Origin: Phallusia fumigata
Lineage: Eukaryota; Chordata; Ascidiacea; Phlebobranchia; Ascidiidae
Assembly: GCA_008931825.1 (NCBI GenBank)
Contig: QXVZ01022462.1
Coordinates: 31,264-95,263, forward strand
Reading direction: 5' to 3'
Length of the DNA stretch: 64,000 nucleotides
In this document: one piece after another, positions 48,667-60,300 of the stretch
Numbering within the stretch: position 1 is the stretch's first letter
Layout of the letters: every line of letters starts with the position of its first letter
Translations under genes and position numbers: made by a program
The notes under the pieces: model-generated
Told to the model about the DNA's origin: nothing
Databases searched by the model: none
The model's input: the letters and a program-made list of their open reading frames with translations, nothing else

Positions 48667-51600
48667 ATGGGGCACAACATGGCCAGGTTTCTGCAACGGA
48701 AAAGAGTCGCTGTTCTTATGCTAGGTAAGTTAATGCCGTACTAAATTGTAACGTAATACCAACACTTGTTTTAAGAGTTATTGGTTTAAGCCTGTGTTTT
48801 GTACTTGGGGTGTGACGAATCCGGCGTTTGTCGTTTCCTTCAATTAAACTAGTTTTATTTGGGATAGGTATAGCCTTGAGTATGAGACAATATTTTTCAT
48901 TTCAGTGTATAAATATGGGTTATAATGGTGTACCCGGTGGGTTTTTATAAATTAGTAATTCGTATTTGTGACAGTAATAGGTGATACAAAAATAGCTAGT
49001 ACACAGAAACACCCATTTTGCGTTGAAGAGAGAATCTAGAGCAGTAGAAACCCCCTAACATTGTTGTAAATACGAGCGAAAGGTGCCTTGTCGTATGTGT
49101 GATTCAATTCAATCGAATGGGGCCAATACGTTTTGCGTTGATTCACCGCTTTAAGATAACTACGTTAGAGCATTAGCTGTATATGAGACCATACATGACA
49201 CTGTGACTACTTTGCCACCCTTATTTAGGTCAAAATGTCCAACGGCAAACACACCGCAGGTTTGACGCCACGTTATGAAAACAGAACCTGTGGACAACTT
49301 TCCGTTAGGTCGTAAGATAAAATTTTACCAACCACGACATTACGGAAGTAAAAACAAATGACGTCAGTCGCTATAAAGCAACCCTTCTTTAAAGGAGACT
49401 CCAGAAGCAGCGTTTAAATGGGTGCTGTTGATTGAGATTTTTCACAAGTCGTGCTGTTTGGAACTTGGCATCGAAGTTCTGTAGTTTCGTACTTTTTTAA
49501 CGTGTATTTAGAGAGGAATTGTTTAAAAAAAGTTTCTTCTTCACATCCAACACGCCCTCAAAAATGTAAAAAATACCATAGGCCGAAACATAATGAGTTT
49601 AAGAATGAACCAAATATCAATTTTATTGCTAAAGCTGCAGGAAAGTTTTCTGCAGGAAAGTTTCCGCAATGGAGTTGGATTTCTGCAAGTCTGTGGCAAA
49701 TTTCTAAAAAGTTTTCGCGCATACGACAATTTGTTTTTGTCTGCGACAGTAGTCTTTTGGGGCGCCAAGGATTTGCACGCACGCGAACAAGTTGCTATGA
49801 CCAACTTACGAGTGCGTTGCGTTGAGGTGATCGCTTTAAACGTTTCCTTCCTATATGAGATGTTGTTAAACCTCTCCTTTGCCATCATCGCTCGCATAGT
49901 AAAAAATGTAGCAAGGTAATGTTGCCGTCGTGAACACAATAACATCGGTAACTTTTTTGTCGTGGAGGGCCCCAGTATAGTATTTATGAACAATTTTTTT
50001 AACCCTTTTTTTGACTTTACCATTTACATCTTTTTAAAAACAACATTTAACTCATATGTTTTACCAGTTGTTACGCCCCCTTTTTCTTCACCGAGACAAG
50101 TAACTTTACGCCGCTTTTCCGAGACATTCCTGATGATGTAAACAGCGTTTGTCGAAACGTAGAAAATGTTGTACACACAAGTACTGTCTTGTATCTTCTC
50201 ATTGACATTTAACCTCTAATATAAAACATTTGCCCTTGGTTAGGAACCCCAAGAGTACCAACACATATATTTTGCTGATACATAATACGAGCACAGGACC
50301 GCGTCAAGTCTTGTTGAAGGCATGTTAACAACCGACAACTGACCTAAAATTGTGTTAATGTGTAATTTGAAAACAAGTGGGGCGATGACATGTCACATCT
50401 ACCCATGAACTGAAATAAATCCACCAACCTTTTTTTAATTGCCTTTTTCTTTGTTAAAAACCAGGTCTCGAGAATTCGGGCAAAACAACAATACTTTACA
50501 AGCTTCTGACGGGAGAAAGAATACTTCCAGTACCAACGTTCGGTAAGATTTGTTCTCNNNNNNNNNNNNNNNNNNNNNNNNNNNNNNNNNNNNNNNNNNN
50601 NNNNNNNNNNNNNNNNNNNNNNNNNNNNNNNNNNNNNNNNNNNNNNNNNNNNNNNNNNNNNNNNNNNNNNNNNNNNNNNNNNNNNNNNNNNNNNNNNNNN
50701 NNNNNNNNNNNNNNNNNNNNNNNNNNNNNNNNNNNNNNNNNNNNNNNNNNNNNNNNNNNNNNNNNNNNNNNNNNNNNNNNNNNNNNNNNNNNNNNNNNNN
50801 NNNNNNNNNNNNNNNNNNNNNNNNNNNNNNNNNNNNNNNNNNNNNNNNNNNNNNNNNNNNNNNNNNNNNNNNNNNNNNNNNNNNNNNNNNNNNNNNNNNN
50901 NNNNNNNNNNNNNNNNNNNNNNNNNNNNNNNNNNNNNNNNNNNNNNNNNNNNNNNNNNNNNNNNNNNNNNNNNNNNNNNNNNNNNNNNNNNNNNNNNNNN
51001 NNNNNNNNNNNNNNNNNNNNNNNNNNNNNNNNNNNNNNNNNNNNNNNNNNNNNNNNNNNNNNNNNNNNNNNNNNNNNNNNNNNNNNNNNNNNNNNNNNNN
51101 NNNNNNNNNNNNNNNNNNNNNNNNNNNNNNNNNNNNNNNNNNNNNNNNNNNNNNNNNNNNNNNNNNNNNNNNNNNNNNNNNNNNNNNNNNNNNNNNNNNN
51201 NNNNNNNNNNNNNNNNNNNNNNNNNNNNNNNNNNNNNNNNNNNNNNNNNNNNNNNNNNNNNNNNNNNNNNNNNNNNNNNNNNNNNNNNNNNNNNNNNNNN
51301 NNNNNNNNNNNNNNNNNNNNNNNGCCCTCTGACGACGAACTTAACATCGATGTTGTCGAAGACGTGCAGTCTACAACTAAGAAACCTGTAATAAATCCGT
51401 TGCCAACAACTGACGCAGAAGACTCAGTTGATGTCCGGACGTTTTCGTTTACTGACAGTTACGACCGAGTGAACGCGTTTTTTAAAACAAAGGCTGATGA
51501 GATCGGTCTAATGATGTCGGGTGGACCAAAAACTCCAACGCAACCTGAGAACCCACCTGAACCTGCCGACGACCGAGTCCAGTTCGGCAACGCTGTTGAC

Positions 51601-53642
51601 ACTTTATCTAGTAACCCGCACAAACCAATGTCGCCTCGCCGTTTTGGCAGCATGATGCGACTCCAGGAGTTTGTCGAAAAACGGAATTTGGCGAAAGCCA
51701 GGGTTGAGGCAAAACGAAAGGAGGCATCGATGCGAAGCGAACCCGCACCCTCGCCAAAAAAGTTAAGTTTCTCGCCGGGTCCTCAAACTGCCGAGTTCAC
51801 GTTTAGCAGATTATTTAGTTATTTCTCACGCAATTCGTCTGTTGCAAGTCGGACTGACGAAGAAAAACAGTCTTCACTTCCATCTCCAAGTCGTGCTGCC
51901 AAGAGTTACGAGATAAACGAAGGAGCAACGAGGAGCACTAGTCTTCCCCACCTGAAGCATCGCAACGTAGCAGTCTCGAAAAGCAACTCCGTCTACTGGA
52001 AAGAAAGACACCGGAAGCGCATGAGCGTCGACGGCGGCCTTGACGGAAGCTCCACAGACACAACAATACAAGAAGAAACGTTAGATGAGCAACCCAAGAC
52101 CCCACCTTCGCCTGCTAAAAGCTTAAGGCCGGCAATTTTGTCCGTACTGGCCAGCATAAGGCTTTCGTTTGGTTCGCTACGTAGAGGTTCTAAAGATGGG
52201 CAAAGCAGCCATGAGAACAGTGCGCGTGAAAGTCCAGTAAAGATCGGTAACTCGGTATTCCACGTTGCACAAGATGCAAGTACAGCGTCGGCAAGACCAC
52301 CTCTGATTGAGGTGAGTTGCAAATCGTTAAAAAACGCAGTGGCAAAAAAATTAGCTTAAACAATAGTTATAAAACGCCAGCATGTCGGTCGGCAAAAAAA
52401 TCTCTTTAGTGCCGTTTTACTAAAGCTAATCTACTTTGGTTGGTGCTGTAGTAAGATATTAGCAAGTCTGTGATGTAAAACCACGTTTAAAAGTATCAGT
52501 AAAGGACAAAAGAAAACTTTGGCCATAAACAAATAAACCATTTTTCTAGTTACAACCACCGAGTCCGTCTGTCGAGGAAAGGTAAAGTTTGGCCACTTCG
52601 GCTGGTTTCCATTCAGGATTATGCTGTTACAGCGACATCAAGAGGGTCGATAAGAACATCAAATACAAGCGATGTGTTTCAGGAAAAACAAAAAGGCCTG
52701 CCTCGGATCTGTTACATTTAATAACTAACATCACAATTGTTCATACTGTTGTCGCGCAATTTTTGGTCATTGGCGTTCCTAGTACAAGTGCCGCCCAGGG
52801 CGGATGTCATTTGGTTGCCCCTTAAAGTTCCAGTAACGAAATGGTACAGGTGTTAAAGTGTGCAGTGCGCTTCTCACGCCCCTATTGGTACGTCACTACT
52901 TATTGTCCAGTGAGTTTTTATGTAGGGAGATAGTAATTCAAGCAACATACTTCAACGTATATGCTCAGTCGACCAAGTTCTCAGCCTGGTGACTTTCAAG
53001 GTCATTTGTACAAACCTCCAAAAACTCAGCGGAATACAAACATAAAATCACTAGGTTTATAAGCATAAGAAAGAAAAGAAAGTTTTAGAAAAATAGTCTC
53101 ATCCCAATTACGATCTTTAACACTTTACAAGTATCAAGTCCATTTACAAAACAACAATTTATACCTTGTGCCCTTTGGCGAGTTAAAAAAATCGTTTAAA
53201 AATCAAAAAGAAACTTTCCAAATTGATATTTACCAGCATACNACAAGTATCAAGTCCATTTACAAAACAACAATTTATACCTTGTGCCCTTTGGCGAGTT
53301 AAAAAAATCGTTTAAAAATCAAAAAGAAACTTTCCAAATTGATATTTACCAGCATACAACTGATCACGCTCAATGTGCGGTTTTGATCCCATCCCGAATT
53401 GCAGGATGGAGAATTACCGTGTCGCCAAAGTGTTTAAGGTATTAACTCGCGTGACCCGAAAAAGATCACGGTGTGCGGTCGACTGTGTGATGCGCTGTGA
53501 AACCTGTTCGAACTGGTGGTCGTTTAACTGGAGGCATCGCGGCACTGTTGGAGAAGGAGGTCATTATACGCTTGATGGTGACGCCAGACAGACAGAAACC
53601 GCAGCGGCTTGGGTTCCACGCTGTAGAACAGGGAAGAAATGA
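48667..53642 (+). CDS. ARF-like small GTPase with long C-terminal extension
   Basis: Exons 48667-48724 and 50465-50542 join in phase 1 and give the start of an ARF-family GTPase: MGHNMA (a possible N-myristoylation signal at Gly2), P-loop G20LENSGKT27, and switch I threonine in P43-T44-F45-G46. The rest of the G domain (G3-G5) must lie in the 766-base gap (50558-51323). After the gap an exon already open at 51324 runs to 52311, followed by 52550-52581 and 53405-53642 (stop TGA), in phases 0 and 2. These encode over 400 residues rich in Ser, Pro and Lys, probably disordered, with a C-terminal cysteine-containing segment (CVMRCETCSNWW). Joining the two sides of the gap is inference. Such an extension is unlike most ARLs; ARL13B is the closest known architecture, but its sequence motifs are not seen here. 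Confidence 0.6.
49359..49377 (+). promoter_or_regulatory. CRE plus TATA-like element inside the GTPase intron
   Basis: TGACGTCA at 49359-49366 is followed six bases later by TATAAA (49372-49377). A region with overlapping open frames on both strands (49451-50023) lies just downstream. It could be an internal promoter; evidence is motif only. Confidence 0.3.
50558..51323. other. Assembly gap, 766 N
   Basis: Run of N between the second GTPase exon and the C-terminal extension. It would have to hold the remaining roughly 130 residues of the G domain. The true size is unknown. Confidence 0.99.
53127..53357. repeat. 115-bp duplicate flanking a single n (53242)
   Basis: 53127-53241 and 53243-53357 match (starting ACAAGTATCAAGTCC) and are separated by one n. 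They lie in the last intron of the GTPase gene model. Confidence 0.85.
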
Positions 53643-53803
53643 AAAGTGTGTACAAATCATATTTCGCCTGAAGGGGCTGTGGGAAAGATCTTTTGCCAGC
53701 GGTGTTTGTAGTTTCCCAAGGTCTATAAGCTGTGACATTTTGGTGTAGAAATGGTCATTGTGGAGATAGTTGTAGTTGTGTCATGACCGTGGGCATGAAG
53801 CTT

Positions 53804-54044
53804 CATGTACCCCATGATCAGTCATGCGAAACACGAAGTGTGAAAGACAATCCCAGGTCTTAATATGTTTCTGGTTAAAGTTCTGTTTGCTAAAGTAGTT
53901 TAACATGCTCTCAGATGCCTCAGNCATGTACCCCATGATCAGTCATGCGAAACACGAAGTGTGAAAGACAATCCCAGGTCTTAATATGTTTCTGGTTAAA
54001 GTTCTGTTTGCTAAAGTAGTTTAACATGCTCTCAGATGCCTCAG
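53804..54044. repeat. 120-bp duplicate flanking a single n (53924)
   Basis: 53804-53923 and 53925-54044 match (starting CATGTACCCCATGATCAG), separated by one n, between the GTPase and claudin-like genes. Confidence 0.85.
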
Positions 54045-54198
54045 GAAAGGACTAGGTAATGTGTGAAACTTTGAATCGAAATCAGTATACCCAACCATAC
54101 CTCTTATTTTTACAGATCGTTTGTTTTGCTAAATATTTGGGTTGCGAAAGTAGGGTTTTTCAGTCTTTTACCCAGTAACGTATTTACTCAGAACTAAC

Positions 54199-57100
54199 AT
54201 GTGCAAAGCTGCGTTGCCACCGATATTCGCTGGCTTTGGTATCTTAATCGGCGCTGTTGCGCTTGCTACACCGTTTTGGACAACACAACACAATGGAGAC
54301 GATGTCACCACAAACGGCCTGTTTCAAATTTGCCGAAATGGCCACTGCCATCTGAGAAATATGAACAAAGGTTTGTCATGTACATAAAATCTAATTTAAA
54401 AGTTCATTTAAGCACCAATCCTTAGAGAAAAGTCAGAAAGGCCCTTCAGGCTACCAATTTGGTCGTTCTGTAGAAAGTTTCGTCGTAAGCGGAAAGTTTA
54501 TAGTCAGCATGAGTGACGAGAAAGATTAAAGTAGTGGTAAAAGCGATGATGCAGTCTGTTATTCGAATCAGCTTCTTTTTGCTGGAGGCACCTATTTCAA
54601 AATGTCATGTTAAGTGTGCGTAATCGTTGGTATTGACCTTGACGTGTTATCTCTGTAAAGTAGCTTATAAGTTTATTACGTCAGCATGTTGGGACCGATA
54701 AACAGGATTATAAGAACGTCAAACTACACGTGACATTTACAAGCTTAATATTTACTGATTACTGATACAGGTGAAAATGAAATACATTAAAGTTTTGTAT
54801 CCTTGTGACAAGATACCCGACCATTTGCGTATTCATGATGTAAATGTTTTACGTTGGTTGGGTTTACCACAACGATTCTAACATGTTTCGTGCGATCCAC
54901 CGTACCGTGTTCGGGATGGTAATTTAACTGACTGAGAACTTGTTTCATGAGTTATACTAACATCTTTCGGGTTTAGAATGGAACGCTTTATACCGTATAA
55001 AGCTGGTTCGATATTCCGCCAGACCTCAAAATAATGTTAACATTCCAACGTTTAACCACCATTTATGTTATAAACCAATCTTTGGAGTGTCCGCAAACAC
55101 ATCAACTGCAACGAATTTTTGTGTTCGTACTGCCAAACCGATTTCGCTGTGTTATTCGTGTTTGTATTATTCTTAGGCTGTACATAAAGTTTGCCAAGAT
55201 TTATGATGGAGCGAAAATAGTCCGTGGCACAAAAAGTTTAATACATACTGTTATTTACACTGTTGAAATCAATTAATAAACACACTTTGTTTTGATGCAG
55301 CGGAGTTGATAGCTGTGACGGCTTTGTTGGTGTTTGGAGTTTTCGTGGGGTTGGTGGGAGTCGTTTTGAACACATCGATGCTTTTGCTGAAAAAGTGCTT
55401 CATGCCCCAGCCGTGGATACTCGGCGCTACTTACTTGATATCCGGTACGTCTAGCAGTTACGCAAATCACTTAAAAAATCCAAAACAAACTCGTCCAACC
55501 ACTTTGAATCTGTGCATTATGGCCTCATTTTATCCAATAAAAAGTATAGCAGACAAACATTTTGGCATTTTAAGATGTACAACACGTCTATAAAGGGTGT
55601 TTACCCTGCAGCTTGAATTGAACCATCTTACCGCAAAAGCAAATTAGCATGGTTGAACTCTGTTGTTCGTTTGTTTGTTTGTCTTCTTTTTTTCTTCTTG
55701 CAGCTTGCCCATGCATAGGCCATAAACATCAAATTGATAAACAGTGCCCAAATTAGATGGAATTTGAACAGCTAGATAAACATATTGTTGTGACATAGTG
55801 CTGCTTTGTTAGGCCCTGCATCCTCAGTAGCTACATTATTAGCGCCCCAAAACGGGTAAGATTATTAAACAATGTTCGAATAGATGACATTTAAACAAGT
55901 AAAAAACATGCCATTGTGGCGTTTCGATAGCTTTGTTTGATTCCATAATCCAAGTTAGTTGACTGCACAATAATATGTTATAATAATCAACCCTCTTGTT
56001 AAATTAAAAGAATTGTTTTTAAATATAAGCTAATTTTCAACTCATACATTCACCCACGCGTTTCTGTCAGCGGGAACACTCATGTTGCATAAAGAAGTAA
56101 CAATGCGACCTAATAGAAAGTGACGTACCTAATATATACATAGCCTTTTCAATTGTGTAGTAGTGTGAATGGAATGGTAACATGAAGGAAGCCACCCTTA
56201 TAGTTTGGATTTAAAAACTACGTGCACATAAACTAAAACCAATTTTACGACTCGATAATGCATTTTTGTGATTTTTAAAACTTCACCAAAAGTTGTATTC
56301 GCNAAAATCCAAAACAAACTCGTCCAACCACTTTAAATCTGTGCATTATGGCCTCATTTTATCCAATAAAAAGTATACCAGACAAACATTTTGGCATTTT
56401 AAGATGTACAACACGTCTATAAATGGTGTTTACCTTGCACCTTGAAATGAACCATCTTACCGCAAAAGCAAATTAGCATGGTTCAACTCTGTTGTTCGTT
56501 TGTTTGTTTTTCTTCTTTTTTTCTTCTTGCAGCTTGCCCATGCACAGGCCATAAACATCAAATTGATAAACAGTGCCCAAATTAGATGGCATTTGAACAG
56601 CTAGATAAACATATTGTTGTGACATAGTGCTGCTTTGTTAGGCCCTGCATCCTCAGTAGCTACATTATTAGCGCCCCAAAACGGGTAAGATTATTAAACA
56701 ATGTTCGAATAGATGATATTTAAACAAGTAAAAAACATGCCATTGTGGCGTTTCGATAGCTTTGTTTGACTCCATAATTCAAGTTAGTTGACTGCACTAT
56801 AGTATGTTATAAAAATTAACCCTCTTGTTAAATTAAAAGAATTGTTTTTAAATATAAGCTAATTTTCAACACATACATTCACCCACGCGTTTCTGTCAGC
56901 GGGAACACTCATGTTGCATAAAGAAGTAACAATGCGACCTAATGGAAAGTGACGTACCTAATATATACATAGCCTTTTCAATTGTGTAGTAGTGTGAATG
57001 GAATGGCAACATGGCGAAAGCCACCCTTATAGTTTGGATTTAAAAACTACGTGCACAAAAACTAAAACCAATTTTACGACTCGATAATGCATTTTTGTGA

Positions 57101-57332
57101 TTTTAAAACTTCACCAAAAGTTGTATTCGCACCTTATGGTGGCAGTCAACCTAATTGATAGGCAATAACGTAACAAAATACAAGATTTGTCATGTGTATT
57201 CATCCTAAACATGTGTTTTCAGGTATAGTTCTCTCTGCTGCGCCATCGGTGTTTATGTTCACTGTGCCCGAAGGCGCCTTTACGTGGTCGTTTATTCTTG
57301 CCTGGTGCGCAGCTGCTTTTCAGTTTCTTGCC
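54199..57332 (+). CDS. Four-TM claudin/PMP22/EMP-like protein (3' end lost in gap)
   Basis: Exons 54199-54370, 55301-55444 and 57223-57332 join in phases 1 and 1, giving 142 residues before the n at 57333. Four hydrophobic segments: residues about 8-27, one after AELIAV, one beginning WILGATYLISG, and FILAWCAAAFQFLA. The first extracellular loop has the family signature W27, G40-L41-F42, C45 and C50 (claudins usually GLW-C-C). The loop is short for a claudin and closer to PMP22/EMP size. Expected function is a membrane adhesion or junction tetraspan (family knowledge). The frame past the n (to a TGA at 57402-57404) is antisense to a neighbouring gene and is probably not the real C terminus. 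The second intron contains an 828-bp duplicate around n at 56303. Confidence 0.75.
55475..57130. repeat. 828-bp duplicate flanking a single n (56303)
   Basis: 55475-56302 is repeated at 56304-57130 with scattered single-base differences, at a level expected between haplotypes. It lies in the second intron of the claudin-like gene, so that intron is probably overstated by about 0.8 kb. Confidence 0.85.
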
Positions 57333-57333
57333 N

Positions 57334-60300
57334 CGTTTTTACCGTCGCTTCGTCATTGGGGATTTCCCCAACCTGCGTCTCGTCGCGTTTCGATTTTAAC
57401 ATGAGATTTTTCTCGTGACGCAGAGCGCGTTTTACTTGTTGCTCGGTCTGCAGCGCCAACACCGCAGAGTGAACGGCCTCACGTTCGAGCAAAACCACAA
57501 AACTGTATTTATTTGTTTCCACCATCTCATTTGCAGCAGGTTTGTGGTTTGCCTCGCACTTTTGCTCAACTTTTTTCTCTCCTTCGACGATCAACTTTTT
57601 CTTTGCGGCGGGTGCGGGTGTGACTACAGAAACCTGAAAAAAATGAAATGTAATGCAATATGTTTAGCACACTAATATGATTACCACCACATTTGTCTGC
57701 TGTGATTTCGTGCGCCATTTGCAAACGTATGTATTCGATGTAAGCGCTTGTTTTTTGCTGTTAAAAACATGCTTTTCTATTACCAAAGTAGCTTCAAATG
57801 TTCAAGCCTTGAAAGTAATTTATCTAACAGCAGTTTGGTTAAAAATTAATCAGGTCATGTTTTATCTTACCACGTTTTGCTTGCCATCATCAGAGAGTCC
57901 TTCTTGTTTCGGTTTAGCCGTTTCTTTCTGCACAACAGGTTCGGGTTTCTGTAAAGGCTTAGGGGTTGATTTATCTGCACCTTTACTTCGTCTTCTGGGT
58001 AATGGTGCGCGTGACTTCTGACGCGGTGAGACGTCATCCTGTATTGGATTTATTATTAATTGATGTTAGGTTTAATAGTTGCATACATTGAGTTGAGAGG
58101 TAAGTCGATAGGTGAGTCTACTGAAACACGTTTTTTCATTATCAGATAAACATCATGAAACCAAAAAGCTCGGTTACGTCATATCCCAAATCATATATTT
58201 GTGTCAAGCCACGAACTGTCAGTTTAAAAAAGGTCCCGTGCATCAACGATTTTTCACCTTGGGTTTCTCGTTTTTGTTGTTCGAAAGAATAGGGTCAGGG
58301 AGAATGTCCGCTTCTGATTCCTCTTCAGGCACCTTGTCCGGAACACTCTGCCCGTTTCCTACCAAGGTCCATTGAGTTTTCGTTGCCCCATCCTGTACAT
58401 ACAATATACACAAACCATTGCCTAAAACTGTACGTTCACGCTAAACGCTGTCTTTATGCGCTTATTTAAACCAACCTGTGATTTCACTGCTCGAAGTTTC
58501 AACTTTTGCACAAACTTCCGTGAAGATTCCACTGCTTCGACTGCGTTCAATTTTTCCGGAGAAATAACTTGCTCCTGCAAGTTCCTGTCAGGCGACGATA
58601 CTGATACCGGACCTAAAATGTTAATAGTTACAAAATTTTAAAATAAATGCTTCGAAGTCCGAAAATTAAATAAATTGCGTACTTTCGTTTTCGCACTTTG
58701 ATGTGGCCGGGTCAAACTTGCTCAGGTTGGTTTCTCTTAGCTGACAATCATCCGATGTCCCGGTCTCTGTGGAAAGATTTGTTTCCTTGATTCCACTAGG
58801 AGATGTTGCGGCTAAAAAAATACGCGTTGAAGAAGACATGAGTATTGTTGTTCAATACGTCGTCTACAATTTACTACAAAACTTGTATAACTCACCCGTG
58901 TGCTGGGATGAGAACATTTTGCATGATTTCTCTAACAACGTTGAACCCTTTTCGGGCAGATAGTTTGACTTGGAAACATCCTCGGCAGTTTCGCAACCCT
59001 GGTAATAAAACTTTCATTTTTAATATATTACACATGATTATCAATCACAACACTTTTGATCTTACGCTTTACTTAGGAATGCGAGTGTTAAGTTTAACGG
59101 CAGTTTTAATTCCCTCCCCAAACAAATCACCAATTATGACGATTTTTACATCACCGTACCATAATGTTTCCTGTGTCCAAAATGTTTGTCACTGAAGCAA
59201 TGCTATCGATGCATTGACTTGAATCGCGTGGAATATACGACACTGGTTCATCTTTTTCATCGTGTTCCGAAAAAATCTATGTGGTATTAAATTAGTCGAT
59301 TAAAAAATCTTGCAAAACAGGTTAAAGCGATGAAATTATTGACAGAAACAGAACGATATGTGGGAGATTATAATTCTCTGCCTTAAGCCCCCTCGACCAC
59401 ATTCACATTATGATTTAGCAGTTTATTAATATGGTAGAATTCCAGCCCTTATTCTTGTTACTGAAGCCTTTCAGCAGTTAGTGTTAAGAATTTGACACGC
59501 CCTGAAGTTACCCAACAACTTCGGCTAATCTGGAAAATGCTCTGGACTCTTATCACTCGATTATGCTGTTGTTAATTATTAACACGAGGAAAACATCACA
59601 CGCCCTGCAAAGATACCTTGTCAGGAAGCAACATAGCTTTTTCGCGGTCACCGAGGTTTGTTGTGTGGTCACTCGATAGCTGACCACCTGGACTTGACGG
59701 TTGACCGGGTTGCAATGGTGAGACGCTGGATTTCGACGGAGCAACACGATCTGCCTCATCTCCGTCCCGACTCGAGTCTTCGCCGTTTGTGTCGAAACCA
59801 GGCGTCATTGTCAGTTCGTTTCTGCTCGACACCCGCTGCTTGATGTTTGGACTATTCTTGGTCGCACCTGGGAGAACGAAAAGGTGAAACATTCACGCCC
59901 ACACATCCTTACCCGGTGTAAGAGGTAAACCCCTTTAGTCCCCTGGTCCACGCTACAGTTGATGTACACGTTGACTAAGCCCAATTAGATTTTAAAATAA
60001 TCTAAGCCAAGGTAAAGTAATTTCTGTTAACTATCTATATATCCTTCATTGCACGTTGTAATAACAGTATTTAATGTTTTTGACAGTTTATAAATGAAGC
60101 AAATAGGTAATGGAAAATAAAAGTTCATGTTAATTTAATTATTGATGCGAAAGACTTTAAAGCAGTTGTTTTGTAAACCGACTTAAAACAGTATGACGTA
60201 TTTCTTGGTCGCTGTTTTTTGACTCAATGACGTCAGCCATTTCCTTTGTGCCCAAGCCAGAAAACTAACTGCACAACAGACATGACTAATGCACTTTTAA

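Noticed and set aside
50496-51347. Two long open frames across the N run
   Set aside because: They are open only because N codons contain no stops; this is an assembly gap.
57333-57404. C-terminal extension of the claudin-like protein past n
   Set aside because: It is antisense to a well-supported exon of the opposite-strand gene and begins exactly at the n.
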